Assembly: GCA_038749025.1 (NCBI GenBank)
Contig: JBCDIL010000014.1
Coordinates: 28,504 to 92,503, forward strand
Direction of reading: 5' to 3'
From: JBCAXA01 sp038749025
GTDB taxonomy: Bacteria > Pseudomonadota > Gammaproteobacteria > Steroidobacterales > Woeseiaceae
DNA: 64,000 bases
The notes beneath the pieces were generated by a model, which worked only from the letters and a program-made list of their open reading frames with translations, made no database searches and was not told the origin of the DNA. A program made the translations under genes and the position numbers. Shown piece after piece: positions 9,343 through 18,026 of the stretch. Each line of letters opens with the position of its first letter. Position 1 is the stretch's first letter.

Positions 9343-9682
9343 AGCACCCGCGGCGCCGTTTACGAAACGGGTGATTCGTGGTTGCCACCTGCTGTCGACT
9401 GTCACGCCGCCACGCACGGGTTCCGACGACCGGCTTTTTTCGCTGCGTAGAGGTCTTCATCTGCACGGCGATAGAGCCGCTGCGCCGAGACTGCTTGAGG
9501 TGAATGGCCGCTTCTAAGACAGCGGCGTTCTGACAAACCTGCTCGTTTGAGTGGTACGGCTTCGATTCGATAGGTTACGTCTCAAGGCGCGTTCGAACGA
9601 ATGAGTTGCGCCTAGGTCGAGAGCGGCGACGATCGAAGCGTAATCGTTGTCTTTACGTGTATTAGCAACGACAAGCAGCGAC
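9343..9682. other. Intergenic region with a GGDEF gene remnant
   Basis: About 340 bp between convergent genes. It contains a short decayed tail of a diguanylate cyclase on the minus strand (annotated separately). Otherwise I see no gene, RNA or clear terminator. Confidence 0.5.
9402..9479 (-). pseudogene. Remnant C-terminus of a GGDEF (diguanylate cyclase) gene
   Basis: Reading the minus strand into the TGA at 9402-9404 gives LYRRADEDLYAAKKAGRR followed by about six more residues and the stop. This matches the conserved last helix of GGDEF domains and is almost identical to the end of the intact diguanylate cyclase at 26672-28012 (LYRRADENLYAAKKAGRN). Upstream in the same frame the similarity is lost within a few codons, and no GGEEF motif is present, so only the tail remains. 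It suggests a former gene largely deleted here, or a transferred fragment. Confidence 0.7.
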
Positions 9683-11083
9683 TCAGATAAACGCAAGACT
9701 CGATGCGCTGCTGAAATTCGCCAAATTCGGCAGTGCGGCGGCGATCTCCGTGGCGTTCAACCCGAACCAACGTCCCAACGGTGCGGCCATTTGCTCCACC
9801 GCCGTGGTCGGTATCAGTCGCCCGCCACCCGAGTCCCATTCGTGGCCAACGGTTGCCGGTGGCAGATCGCCGTAGATAGCGCCGCCGTTGACGCTACCGC
9901 CCACCACGAAGTGGTGCCCGCCCCAGCCGTGGTCGGTGCCATCGCCATTAACGGCCAACGTGCGGCCGAAGTCGGATGCGGTGAATAACGTGACGTCATT
10001 GGCAAGTCCCTGTGCCACCATTTCACTGTAGAACGCCGTTACCGCGGCATCGATTTCACCGAGCAATGCCGGCAGCGATGTCGCCTGTTGTGAGTGGGTG
10101 TCGAAACCGCCCATGGCCACCGTGAACACTTGCCGGTTAGCCCCGAGTGCGGAACGTACGCTAATGGCCTGCGCCACGGCGCGCAGCTGTGCACTCAAAC
10201 CGCTGGCAGGGAACGTTGTCGTCAGTGACGGCGCCGATGCCAGTGCTTGGTTGTAGAGCGCGTTGCTGTCGATCGCGCCGCGTACGCTACTCGCAATGTC
10301 GCGTTCCAAGAGATGGCTGCCGGTGTATTGTTCGCTGCGCAGCAGGGCCAACGCCTGTTGGTAGAACACTTCACCACCCGGTTCGTTGCGAAGCGCTGCC
10401 GCATCGGCGAGCAGTTCGACAACGGCCGCACCGGCGGGACTGATCTGATAGGGCCGAGCGCGGCTTCCGGTTAGGAACAACTCCCCACCGCCGCTGGTGA
10501 TGGTCGAGAAGGGCAGCCGACTGTTGGCGCCTGCCTCGATCATCGCGTCCATAAACCGACCGCCCCAACCAAACACAGCACCCTCCGGTGAACTCGACTG
10601 CCACGTGGCCTGTTGGTCGTTGTGCGAGAACAGTCGCGGCGGTAGCAGTACCGATTCCTGCTCGAACGCCAGTCGCGTTGTGGGCTGAATCAGCGGGCCG
10701 ACGTTGCCGATAATGGCGGCGTTGCCTTGGTCATACAGGCCCTTAATGCCGGCAAGTTCAGGCGGCAGCGCGAATTGGCGCGACCCGAACTGCGTCGGGT
10801 CGGTCGTAGTTAGTGGCAGTAGCGCTGTGCGTGCTCGGTTCGCACCTTGCGCTTGCAAAAGGCTCGATCGAACGGCCGCAAACGAGTTGTACGACGCGCT
10901 GTCGTAGGGCAACACCGTGTCATGGTTGTCGAGTCCGCCAAAGAGGAACACGCAGACCAACGCGCGGTAGCCGCTGGTATCGGCCGCCTGTGCGGATCGG
11001 GTGGCGAACGGCAAGCCGAGGCCACTACCCAGTGCCGTGGCTGCCAGCGCATCGGTCAGGAACGTTCGTCGTGTCAGGGTCAT
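9683..11083 (-). CDS. DUF1501 family protein with Tat signal
   Basis: A 466-residue DUF1501 protein. It begins with a twin-arginine signal (LTRRTFL, then a hydrophobic stretch ending RSAQAA at about 34), so it is probably exported folded. Family hallmarks are VFLFGGLDNHDTVLPYD at about 46-62, VAMGGFDTHSQQ in the second half and FGRTLAVNGDGTDHGWGGHH near the C-terminus; DUF1501 proteins are related in fold to the sulfatase/alkaline phosphatase group, though their activity is not established. It starts 15 bp after the DUF1800 gene on the same strand, and the two families very often occur as a pair, so they likely act together in the periplasm. Function unknown. Confidence 0.92.
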   Translation of the reverse strand: MTLTRRTFLTDALAATALGSGLGLPFATRSAQAADTSGYRALVCVFLFGGLDNHDTVLPYDSASYNSFAAVRSSLLQAQGANRARTALLPLTTTDPTQFGSRQFALPPELAGIKGLYDQGNAAIIGNVGPLIQPTTRLAFEQESVLLPPRLFSHNDQQATWQSSSPEGAVFGWGGRFMDAMIEAGANSRLPFSTITSGGGELFLTGSRARPYQISPAGAAVVELLADAAALRNEPGGEVFYQQALALLRSEQYTGSHLLERDIASSVRGAIDSNALYNQALASAPSLTTTFPASGLSAQLRAVAQAISVRSALGANRQVFTVAMGGFDTHSQQATSLPALLGEIDAAVTAFYSEMVAQGLANDVTLFTASDFGRTLAVNGDGTDHGWGGHHFVVGGSVNGGAIYGDLPPATVGHEWDSGGGRLIPTTAVEQMAAPLGRWFGLNATEIAAALPNLANFSSASSLAFI

Positions 11084-11098
11084 CGGTATTCTCCTGGG

Positions 11099-12985
11099 CT
11101 AGCGCTGTACAAGGTAATCGGGAGTCATCATGGCGAGCGATATCGCGAGGGCCACACGGTCTTGCCGTGCGGCGGCATCGCCCGCCGGTAACGAACTAAC
11201 CGTTTGTACCAGCGCCGCTTTGGTGGCGGTGCTCATCGACGAATAGGTCAGTTTTCGATCGAGCAAGTCGATCAACTGCGTCGCGTTGTCGGCGACAGCC
11301 AGCTCCGCGGTGTAATCGGGTAGGAAGCTCGTCAATGCGCCGTTCGGATCCAACAACGCCCCTTCGTCGGTGAAGATCTCGCGAAGGCCCGCGACGTCTG
11401 CGGCGGTCCGCTCACCCAGGGCGAAGTCACTGATGAAGTTGGCGTACCCCGCTGTGGACGACGCATTAACCAATTGCAGCTCCGGCGCTACGAGTCCTGC
11501 CGCCGCCGACTCACTGCCCGGCGCAACATAGCCTGGGCGAAAGAAGTTGAAGACCGATGGCGATCGGTAAGGGTGCTGTGCCAGCGAACCCGGATCTTCG
11601 GTCGACCACAGGCGCGGCGTCAGCTCGGGTGTGATGGTGCCGACATTGAAGGCACGGGCCCAGTTGGTGAAGCGAATCACGGGCTCACGAACTTTGCCAA
11701 AGCGATCGCTCGTTAGCGCTTGCGGGTCGCGAGCCTCGGCATCGAACAGAATCGCGGCCAAGGTCGCACCGAGGTCACCGCGCCTGCCCGTGCCGAGCTG
11801 GCTGCCGTCCGGCAGCGTTATTACGCCGGCTTCGAACACGGCTGCGACGCGCTGGACGTACGCCGGGCTCGGGTTGCTGGTCGTAAAGCGCTGGATCAGT
11901 TGCCGCCCGACGAACGGCGCGACATTCGGATGCGCGAAGATCGCGTCCAGTGCCAGATCGATGCTCGCAGCCGCTGGAGTCGCGGGCGGGATCGTCGTTC
12001 CAAGAAACGCCTTGCTGTCGGCCGAGTGGATGCTCTCGTCAATTTCCATTGGCCGCGACCACGACGCCTGCACGCTGTCTTCGAAACCACCCGGCCCCTC
12101 GTATTGAATATCAAGACCGGTAAAGACTTTCGCGAGTCCGGTCACATCGCGGTTCGAGTAGGTCTCGACCGGCCGTCCGTTACTGTCGAGTCGTTCGGTG
12201 CCATCCGGGTTTAGTTCGACGAGACCGATCGTGAAGAGCTGCAAGATCTCGCGCGCGTAATTTTCATCGGGCATTCGACCGGTGACCGGGTCCGCCCGTT
12301 GATTGCCAAGGTAGGTCAGGTAATAGCCCATAGCCGGCGCGTAGGTCACCGCTTCTAGAAGTTCGCGGTAGTTACCGAACGCGTGCGTTATCAAAACGTC
12401 TTCAAAGTACGCGACGCCGTCGGGGATGTCGGTGAGTACTTCGCCGCCGGCATTGGAGACCACGAGGATCTGCGACAGCGCGAACGCCATGCGCTGGCGC
12501 AGTTGATCGTCTCCGGCAATCGCGTTTTTCCAGAAATTAAACGTTGTCGTTTCTGCGAGTAGGAACGGTCGGTCGTTATCGGGCAGGGTCGCTCGGTACT
12601 GGCGCAACGGTGGCATCAACAGACTGGCTGGCTTCGCTATTTCCGCTCGCACCCACGCGGCTGCACTCGTGCCTGTTAAGCGACTGACATCGGCTGGCGT
12701 CGGTCCGAACGTCGCCTGCGTTAGAAACCGCGCGGTCGTACTTTCCGTCGCGAACGTCGATTCGGTGGACGGCGGTAACGGCGCCGGCGGAGGGGCCGGC
12801 GGCGGTGGGTCTGCGGGTGGCGCGGGCGTCGGCGGTGTCGGCGCTGGCGGCGGACTTGCACTCGGAGGCGGCTCGAGGGCAGCCGCCCCATCGCCGCCAC
12901 CGCCGCAACCACTAACGATTGCGACAGCGAAACAGAAGATAATCGTGACTGACAGGTGACGGAGACGGCGAGGGCAGTGCTGCAT
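11099..12985 (-). CDS. DUF1800 family lipoprotein
   Basis: A 628-residue DUF1800 protein. The start at 12985 gives a lipoprotein signal: hydrophobic residues 13-25, then VSGC with the lipidated Cys at about 27, followed by a Gly and Pro-rich linker (about 28-75) that would span from the membrane. The DUF1800 domain begins at about 84 (ARFLTQATFGPTPADVSRL) and includes MPDENYAREILQLFTIG near residue 230. Its partner, the DUF1501 gene, follows 15 bp downstream, an arrangement seen in many bacteria. The biochemical role of the pair is not known; export of both is directly suggested by their signals. Confidence 0.92.
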   Translation of the reverse strand: MQHCPRRLRHLSVTIIFCFAVAIVSGCGGGGDGAAALEPPPSASPPPAPTPPTPAPPADPPPPAPPPAPLPPSTESTFATESTTARFLTQATFGPTPADVSRLTGTSAAAWVRAEIAKPASLLMPPLRQYRATLPDNDRPFLLAETTTFNFWKNAIAGDDQLRQRMAFALSQILVVSNAGGEVLTDIPDGVAYFEDVLITHAFGNYRELLEAVTYAPAMGYYLTYLGNQRADPVTGRMPDENYAREILQLFTIGLVELNPDGTERLDSNGRPVETYSNRDVTGLAKVFTGLDIQYEGPGGFEDSVQASWSRPMEIDESIHSADSKAFLGTTIPPATPAAASIDLALDAIFAHPNVAPFVGRQLIQRFTTSNPSPAYVQRVAAVFEAGVITLPDGSQLGTGRRGDLGATLAAILFDAEARDPQALTSDRFGKVREPVIRFTNWARAFNVGTITPELTPRLWSTEDPGSLAQHPYRSPSVFNFFRPGYVAPGSESAAAGLVAPELQLVNASSTAGYANFISDFALGERTAADVAGLREIFTDEGALLDPNGALTSFLPDYTAELAVADNATQLIDLLDRKLTYSSMSTATKAALVQTVSSLPAGDAAARQDRVALAISLAMMTPDYLVQR

Positions 12986-13366
12986 GCGGATCGCTCACGT
13001 TGGCTACGACGTACAAATCTACCGGCACACGCGTTAAGCCAACGTGGACCTTCCATTAACGATATTTAATGTGGTTGGGCCTGTCTGTGACGCTTTTTGA
13101 AGATCTGTAAACCCCCGCCGCAACAACGAAAACTTCACATTTAACTAGCGAACAATGGCTAATGCACTTGCACTTATGTCGCGAACGGTTGGCATGCAGC
13201 TGGACATAACATCGCGGTGCTTTGTTAGCAGTGCGATGGCGCTGATCGACGCGACCTGAGGTGCGGTTGATATCACGGTGATCGATGGACTGCTGCTGGT
13301 CATCGATGGCAACAGCGTCACCTGGTCGTCAAGCGTCCGACTTTAAAATCTACGGCAACGATTGGC
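12986..13366. other. Intergenic region, no gene seen
   Basis: About 380 bp between the unknown membrane-anchored protein and the DUF1800 gene, both on the minus strand. It should hold the promoter of the DUF1800/DUF1501 pair. No open frame with a ribosome-binding site, no RNA and no strong hairpin was recognised. Confidence 0.45.
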
Positions 13367-14758
13367 TCAATAGATAAATTCGTGCCGCGCGCGCTCGTTC
13401 GGCTCCAAACCGTGAAAAACAATCAAACCTGTATCCGCCAGCCATTCGAATGGCTCGTCGGAATAGGGGTCGACGAGTTCGCTAGTCAAGACGTACTGGC
13501 CGACATCACGGTTGGAATCGCCGTTGCTACGAATTGTCGATGCCAATAATGCTGCACGACGAATACCCTCAAGGTCAGAGACACGGACCGCGTAGCTAGA
13601 AAAGTCTGCGATTGAATTTCCCAGCACCAGATCACCGGTGAAGTTATAGAGGCGGCTGAACGAGCGGAATGTAGACTCCTGTTTTTCTTTCGCCAGCGCT
13701 ACCGCCTTTGGAATTTCGTTGTATGGCACGTAGAAGAGATGGGCGAGGTCGAGCATCAAAGTCGCGTATCCGTTGATCGAATCTTGGGTTTGCCAAAAGG
13801 GTTTGAGCACGACCCATAAGACGTTATCCAACAAGGGCAGTTCCGTGCCGCCTGTCCAATTTGTAATCAGGTTTTGATTGTCGGTCAGTGCGTCTGTTGT
13901 GAAGTCGGAAAAGAAGACCGCTTCATTAGCGAAGGGTCTACTCATCGAGCGCTCTGCATCGGCGATCGGGGTGCGCCATGATGGCGGTATGGCGTCGGTC
14001 TGCTGTTCTAGCGGCAATCGGCGTAAGATCAACGTTCCTAACTTAAAATTACGTTCGATCGAAGTCGTCGCTATCAATTTGGCGATGATGGCATCGGAGT
14101 TTCTAAGCACCATTCGCCAGAAGACGAGGTCCCTCTCGAGCGCAGCCTTTACGGCGGTAGTATCGGCATTAGTCGCGGATCTCCAAGCGTTGATGAGATG
14201 CAGTCGCTGGCCTTCCAAGATCACGGAGTACCGAGCAGTTGGTGCGTAAAGCTCGAACGTAAACCCTTCTTTGAAGTCTGGTATCGCAATTAAGGTTTGG
14301 TACCTTTTAAGTAGCCAGGCTTCTTCCGATAGCCACTCCGTACTAGCATCGTTGTCGGTTTGAAGAAGACCAATGCACTCGCGTTCCGACTCCGCGCAGG
14401 TCTTGGCCAACTCAGCGACCACATCACTGCGCTGTAAGCGAAAGCTGTAGTCGTCCTCAAGCGGATCTTCGTCGCTTGGGAATGTGGGCGCTGCGCGCTC
14501 CATCCACTCGTAACGAACGCGACCGGCTGCCCTGGGGTCGTCGTCGGGCGGTACGCCAAACCCGAGCATGTAAAGGTAGGCGTTGTTGCTTCTGACGACG
14601 GGTAAGCCACGTTCGAGTAGCGCATTGACCTCGTCGATGTCCGCGGTGGGCGATTTGTCGCTCAGATTGGTGAGTAAAAGCACGGCGTAAGCGACGCAAG
14701 CCAATAGAAGAACGCCGCCGAATGCTTGGCCGATCCGTTTAATGAGGTTTCTTAGCAT
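13367..14758 (-). CDS. Hypothetical protein with one N-terminal membrane anchor
   Basis: A 463-residue protein that I do not recognise. A single hydrophobic helix at about 12-32 (GVLLLACVAYAVLLLTNL) follows a basic start (MLRNLIKR), so it is probably anchored in the inner membrane with a large periplasmic part. The rest is soluble-looking, rich in charged and aromatic residues, with two Cys close together (TCAESEREC at about 118-126). No catalytic signature was found. The codon usage and length are those of a real gene. It is preceded by a 260-bp region shared with the divergent FAD oxidoreductase gene, but nothing links the two functionally. Confidence 0.75.
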   Translation of the reverse strand: MLRNLIKRIGQAFGGVLLLACVAYAVLLLTNLSDKSPTADIDEVNALLERGLPVVRSNNAYLYMLGFGVPPDDDPRAAGRVRYEWMERAAPTFPSDEDPLEDDYSFRLQRSDVVAELAKTCAESERECIGLLQTDNDASTEWLSEEAWLLKRYQTLIAIPDFKEGFTFELYAPTARYSVILEGQRLHLINAWRSATNADTTAVKAALERDLVFWRMVLRNSDAIIAKLIATTSIERNFKLGTLILRRLPLEQQTDAIPPSWRTPIADAERSMSRPFANEAVFFSDFTTDALTDNQNLITNWTGGTELPLLDNVLWVVLKPFWQTQDSINGYATLMLDLAHLFYVPYNEIPKAVALAKEKQESTFRSFSRLYNFTGDLVLGNSIADFSSYAVRVSDLEGIRRAALLASTIRSNGDSNRDVGQYVLTSELVDPYSDEPFEWLADTGLIVFHGLEPNERARHEFIY

Positions 14759-15020
14759 TGGCGCAGTGTGTACTCAGCAGCGAGTTAGCCGGCGGAAGTT
14801 CCTAACAAATGCCGGCCATATAGGGATAATCTCTCACCCTATCACCCAGGGTATGGGTTATGTAGTAAGGGGAGCGCTAAACAGTTCACGCACGGTTCGC
14901 GTGGTCCCTACGAAAGCGAGAACCGGTTTAAGCTGGATACCGGAAATCCAATACGCGCTAGGCGAACCAAACGGCGCCTAACTCAGCTTGAGCAGCAAGA
15001 GGTCGGCGGGAAGCCAAGCA

Positions 15021-16091
15021 ATGAGAACACTAATCATCGGCGGTGGGCTGTCCGGGCTAGCACTCGCAGAACGTTTACAAACCCACGGGTCGGATTTTCT
15101 ACTGCTAGAAGCACGCGAGCGTTTCGGTGGTCGGATCATGACCGCGCAAGTCGGCGAGTCTTCCTTCGACATGGGTCCTGCGTGGTTCTGGCCCGGCCAG
15201 CCGCACATCGATGCGCTGGTCAATCGGCTGGGTTTGCAGCGGTTTGATCAATACGCATCGGGCGACCTGATGTACGAAGACGAAGCGGGGCGTGTTCAAC
15301 GCGGTCGCGGGTTTGCTTCGATGGCTGGCTCGTGGCGACTCGATGGCGGCTTTTCGGCGCTGATACGTGCGCTGGTGGAGCGAATTCCACCAACGGCGAG
15401 ACAGCTCAATACGAACGTGGTTCGGATCACGGCGACCGGCCGAGCATGTGTAGCCCACCTGGACGACGGCACCGAGATCGAGGCCGACCAAATTGTTCTC
15501 GCCATGCCGCCGCGAATCGCAGCGAACATCATCTTCGATCCAGCGCTACCGGACGAGACCGCTCGGCAGATGGCATCGGTACCGACGTGGATGGCCGGGC
15601 AGGCCAAGGTCGTCGCCGTTTACAACCGCCCGTTTTGGCGCGAGCAAGGCTTGTCCGGCGACGCGATGAGTCGGCGCGGGCCGCTCGTCGAGATTCACGA
15701 TGCGTCGCCGGCGACGGGAGGGCCTTATGCCTTGTTCGGTTTCGTTGGGATACCTGCTGCTGCACGTGCTGATGAACAAGCGTTGCGCCAAGCGGTTCAG
15801 GCTCAGTTGATTCGTCTGTTCGGCGACAACGCGGCGAACACCGAGGCTGTATTGCTTAAAGACTGGGCGTTCGATCCGCTGACATCAACGGCGTTGGATC
15901 GTAACGTCCCAACTTCCCATCCCACCTATGGTTTGCCAGGCGCACTGCAAGGTTTGTGGGGAGGGCAACTGATTTTCACCGGTGCGGAGGTTGCGTCCCA
16001 ATTTGGTGGCTACGTCGAAGGAGCCTTGGAGGCGGCTGAAGTGGCACTGAGTGCTGTGCTCGGCGAGGAATCGGCGACGATTACCGGCTAA
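15021..16091 (+). CDS. FAD-dependent oxidoreductase, flavin amine oxidase-like
   Basis: A 356-residue flavoprotein. The dinucleotide-binding motif lies right at the N-terminus (LIIGGGLSGLALAERL, about residues 4-19), followed by the second FAD segment LEARERFGGRI at about 29-39. The C-terminal FAD contact is LIFTGAEVASQFGGYVEGAL near the end. It is short for the amine oxidase family (usually 420-500) but has both ends of the fold. No signal peptide is seen, so it is probably cytoplasmic. The frame opens with a TTG at 14988, but the ATG at 15021 places the GxGxxG motif where it belongs and has GGGAAGCC upstream. The substrate is unknown. It converges with recQ. Confidence 0.85.
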   Translation: MRTLIIGGGLSGLALAERLQTHGSDFLLLEARERFGGRIMTAQVGESSFDMGPAWFWPGQPHIDALVNRLGLQRFDQYASGDLMYEDEAGRVQRGRGFASMAGSWRLDGGFSALIRALVERIPPTARQLNTNVVRITATGRACVAHLDDGTEIEADQIVLAMPPRIAANIIFDPALPDETARQMASVPTWMAGQAKVVAVYNRPFWREQGLSGDAMSRRGPLVEIHDASPATGGPYALFGFVGIPAAARADEQALRQAVQAQLIRLFGDNAANTEAVLLKDWAFDPLTSTALDRNVPTSHPTYGLPGALQGLWGGQLIFTGAEVASQFGGYVEGALEAAEVALSAVLGEESATITG

Positions 16092-16129
16092 GCCCGCGAA
16101 CCATAGCAATTAATTTGCTGGTATGACGC

Positions 16130-17938
16130 TCATGCAGCACTCCGCGAAAACGCCTGCAACACAGCCAGAAAGTCGACCCCATAGCGCTCGAGCTTAGTCT
16201 GGCCAACACCGCTAACCTCCAGCATGTCGGCCTCCGTTTGCGGCCGCGCGGCGATTAACTCAAGCAGCGTGCGGTCATGAAAGATCACGTACGCCGGTAC
16301 TTTGTGTTCCTCGGCCAGCGATTGGCGGCACTCACGAAGCGCTTCCCAGAGCGGCAAGTCTTCATCGGCGATCTGCCGTTTCGCCGCTGCGCGGCGCGCC
16401 GGTTTGCTGGCCGTTCGCGGGTCTTCGCGGAAGGCGATCGGTGTGTCGCCGCGCAGCACACCGCGACTCGACTCCGTTAGAACCAATGCACCGTAGCGTT
16501 CGGCATCGGCGTGCAGATGGCCCGCCGCAATCAGTTGTCGAATGACGGATCGCCATCTTGCGCTCGGCATGTCTTCGCCTATGCCGAACACACTTAAACT
16601 GTCGTGACCGTTCTGCCGAACCTTGTCGGTCATCTTGCCGTGCAGTACATCAACGAGGTGGGCGGCGCCGAAGCGTTGTTTCGTTCGGTACACGGTCGAT
16701 AACAGTTTCTGCGCCGCCTCGGTACCGTCCCAGGTCTTGGCGGGAAACAGGCAGCCGTCGCAATTGCCGCAGTCATCTTCGAGTGTGTCGCCAAAATATT
16801 CGAGCAGCGGTCGACGACGACAGCCGACGCCCTCGCACCAGCCGAGCAACGCATCAAGCTTGTAGCGTTCATAGCGCTTGTACTCATCGGTTGCGTCGGA
16901 CTCATCGAGCATCTGCCGTAAGCGCACAACATCCTGCAGGCCATAGACCATCCACGCATCGGCGGGCTCGCCGTCGCGACCGGCGCGACCGGTTTCTTGG
17001 TAGTACGCCTCCATACTCTTTGGCAGGTCGAGGTGCGCAACAAAGCGCACGTCGGGTTTATCGATACCCATACCGAACGCGATCGTGGCGACGACGATCA
17101 GGCCGTCTTCGGCGAGAAAGCGTCGTTGATTTTCACGGCGTACCGCGGCATCAAGGCCTGCGTGATACGGCAGTGCGTTCAGCCCTTGCTGATTCAGCCA
17201 TTCGGCTGTCGCCTCGGTCTTCTTGCGCGACAGGCAGTACACAATACCGGCCTCGCCCGCGTGCGATTTAAGAAACGCCAGCAGTTGCGAGCGCGGATCG
17301 GTCTTCGCATGCACCGCGTAGCAGATGTTCGGCCGGTCGAACGGTGCGACGAAAACGGCTGGGTCATCCAGGTCTAGGCGCGCGACGATCTCTTCTCGGG
17401 TACGGTCGGTCGCCGTTGCCGTTACGGCCATGCGCGGTACGCCCGGCAACAACATGCCCAACTCGCCAAGCATCAGGTAATCGTGGCGAAAATCATGACC
17501 CCATTGCGAGACGCAGTGCGCCTCGTCGATCGCGATGAGCGACAGCGGAATCTCGCGGAGCAGCGCCCGCGCGTGCTCGGTCGCTAGCCGCTCCGGGGCG
17601 ATGTACAGCAGGTCGATCTCGCCGCGCCTCAGCCGCGCGACAACGTCTGCCTGTTCGGCGCGCTCCTGGCTAGAGTTCAAAAAGTCCGCAGCGATACCCA
17701 CCTCCCGAAGCGCCGCTACTTGATCTTGCATTAGCGCGATCAGCGGCGAGACGACGAGACCGGTACCGTCGCGCAGTAGCGCAGGAATTTGATAACACAG
17801 CGATTTGCCGCCGCCCGTGGGCATCAGTACCAGCGAATCGCGACCGGCCATTGCTGTCTCGATGATTTGTTGCTGCTGGCCACGGAAGTCCCGGTAGCCG
17901 AAGACATCGTTAAGGATGGAATGCGGGGTCTGCGTCAT
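16130..17938 (-). CDS. recQ: ATP-dependent DNA helicase RecQ
   Basis: A 602-residue 3'-5' helicase used in recombination and replication-fork repair. Helicase motifs appear in order: MPTGGGKSLCYQIPAL (Walker A, about 39-54), IAIDEAHCVSQWGHDFRHDY (DEAH box and aromatic loop), VATIAFGMGIDKPDVRFVAH and YYQETGRAGRDG (motif VI). The RecQ C-terminal zinc site follows with Cys residues in LGWCEGVGCRRRPLLEYFGD and CGNCDGC, then the winged helix and an HRDC domain (about 525-595). Length matches the E. coli protein (about 609). It is a single gene, with no sign of linkage to the neighbouring kinase. Confidence 0.97.
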   Translation of the reverse strand: MTQTPHSILNDVFGYRDFRGQQQQIIETAMAGRDSLVLMPTGGGKSLCYQIPALLRDGTGLVVSPLIALMQDQVAALREVGIAADFLNSSQERAEQADVVARLRRGEIDLLYIAPERLATEHARALLREIPLSLIAIDEAHCVSQWGHDFRHDYLMLGELGMLLPGVPRMAVTATATDRTREEIVARLDLDDPAVFVAPFDRPNICYAVHAKTDPRSQLLAFLKSHAGEAGIVYCLSRKKTEATAEWLNQQGLNALPYHAGLDAAVRRENQRRFLAEDGLIVVATIAFGMGIDKPDVRFVAHLDLPKSMEAYYQETGRAGRDGEPADAWMVYGLQDVVRLRQMLDESDATDEYKRYERYKLDALLGWCEGVGCRRRPLLEYFGDTLEDDCGNCDGCLFPAKTWDGTEAAQKLLSTVYRTKQRFGAAHLVDVLHGKMTDKVRQNGHDSLSVFGIGEDMPSARWRSVIRQLIAAGHLHADAERYGALVLTESSRGVLRGDTPIAFREDPRTASKPARRAAAKRQIADEDLPLWEALRECRQSLAEEHKVPAYVIFHDRTLLELIAARPQTEADMLEVSGVGQTKLERYGVDFLAVLQAFSRSAA

Positions 17939-18026
17939 AGGCCCGCAGTGTACACACGATGCGCGCTATCGGCCTTTACGAAAATTTCAGCAAGTGCCAA
18001 CAAACAGGAGCTAGTAACGCTCTCGG

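Noticed and set aside
9514..9696. Minus-strand 60-codon frame near the GGDEF remnant
   Set aside because: Not in the frame of the remnant, no domain signal, overlaps the DUF1501 end.
12690..12960. Long Gly/Ala-rich plus-strand frame opposite the DUF1800 gene
   Set aside because: It is the reverse strand of the Pro/Gly-rich linker of the lipoprotein.
14742..14981. Plus-strand frame and a sequence resembling widespread dispersed intergenic repeats (CGAAAGCGAGAACC ... CTGGATACCGG)
   Set aside because: Too degenerate to call a repeat family and no second copy was recognised.
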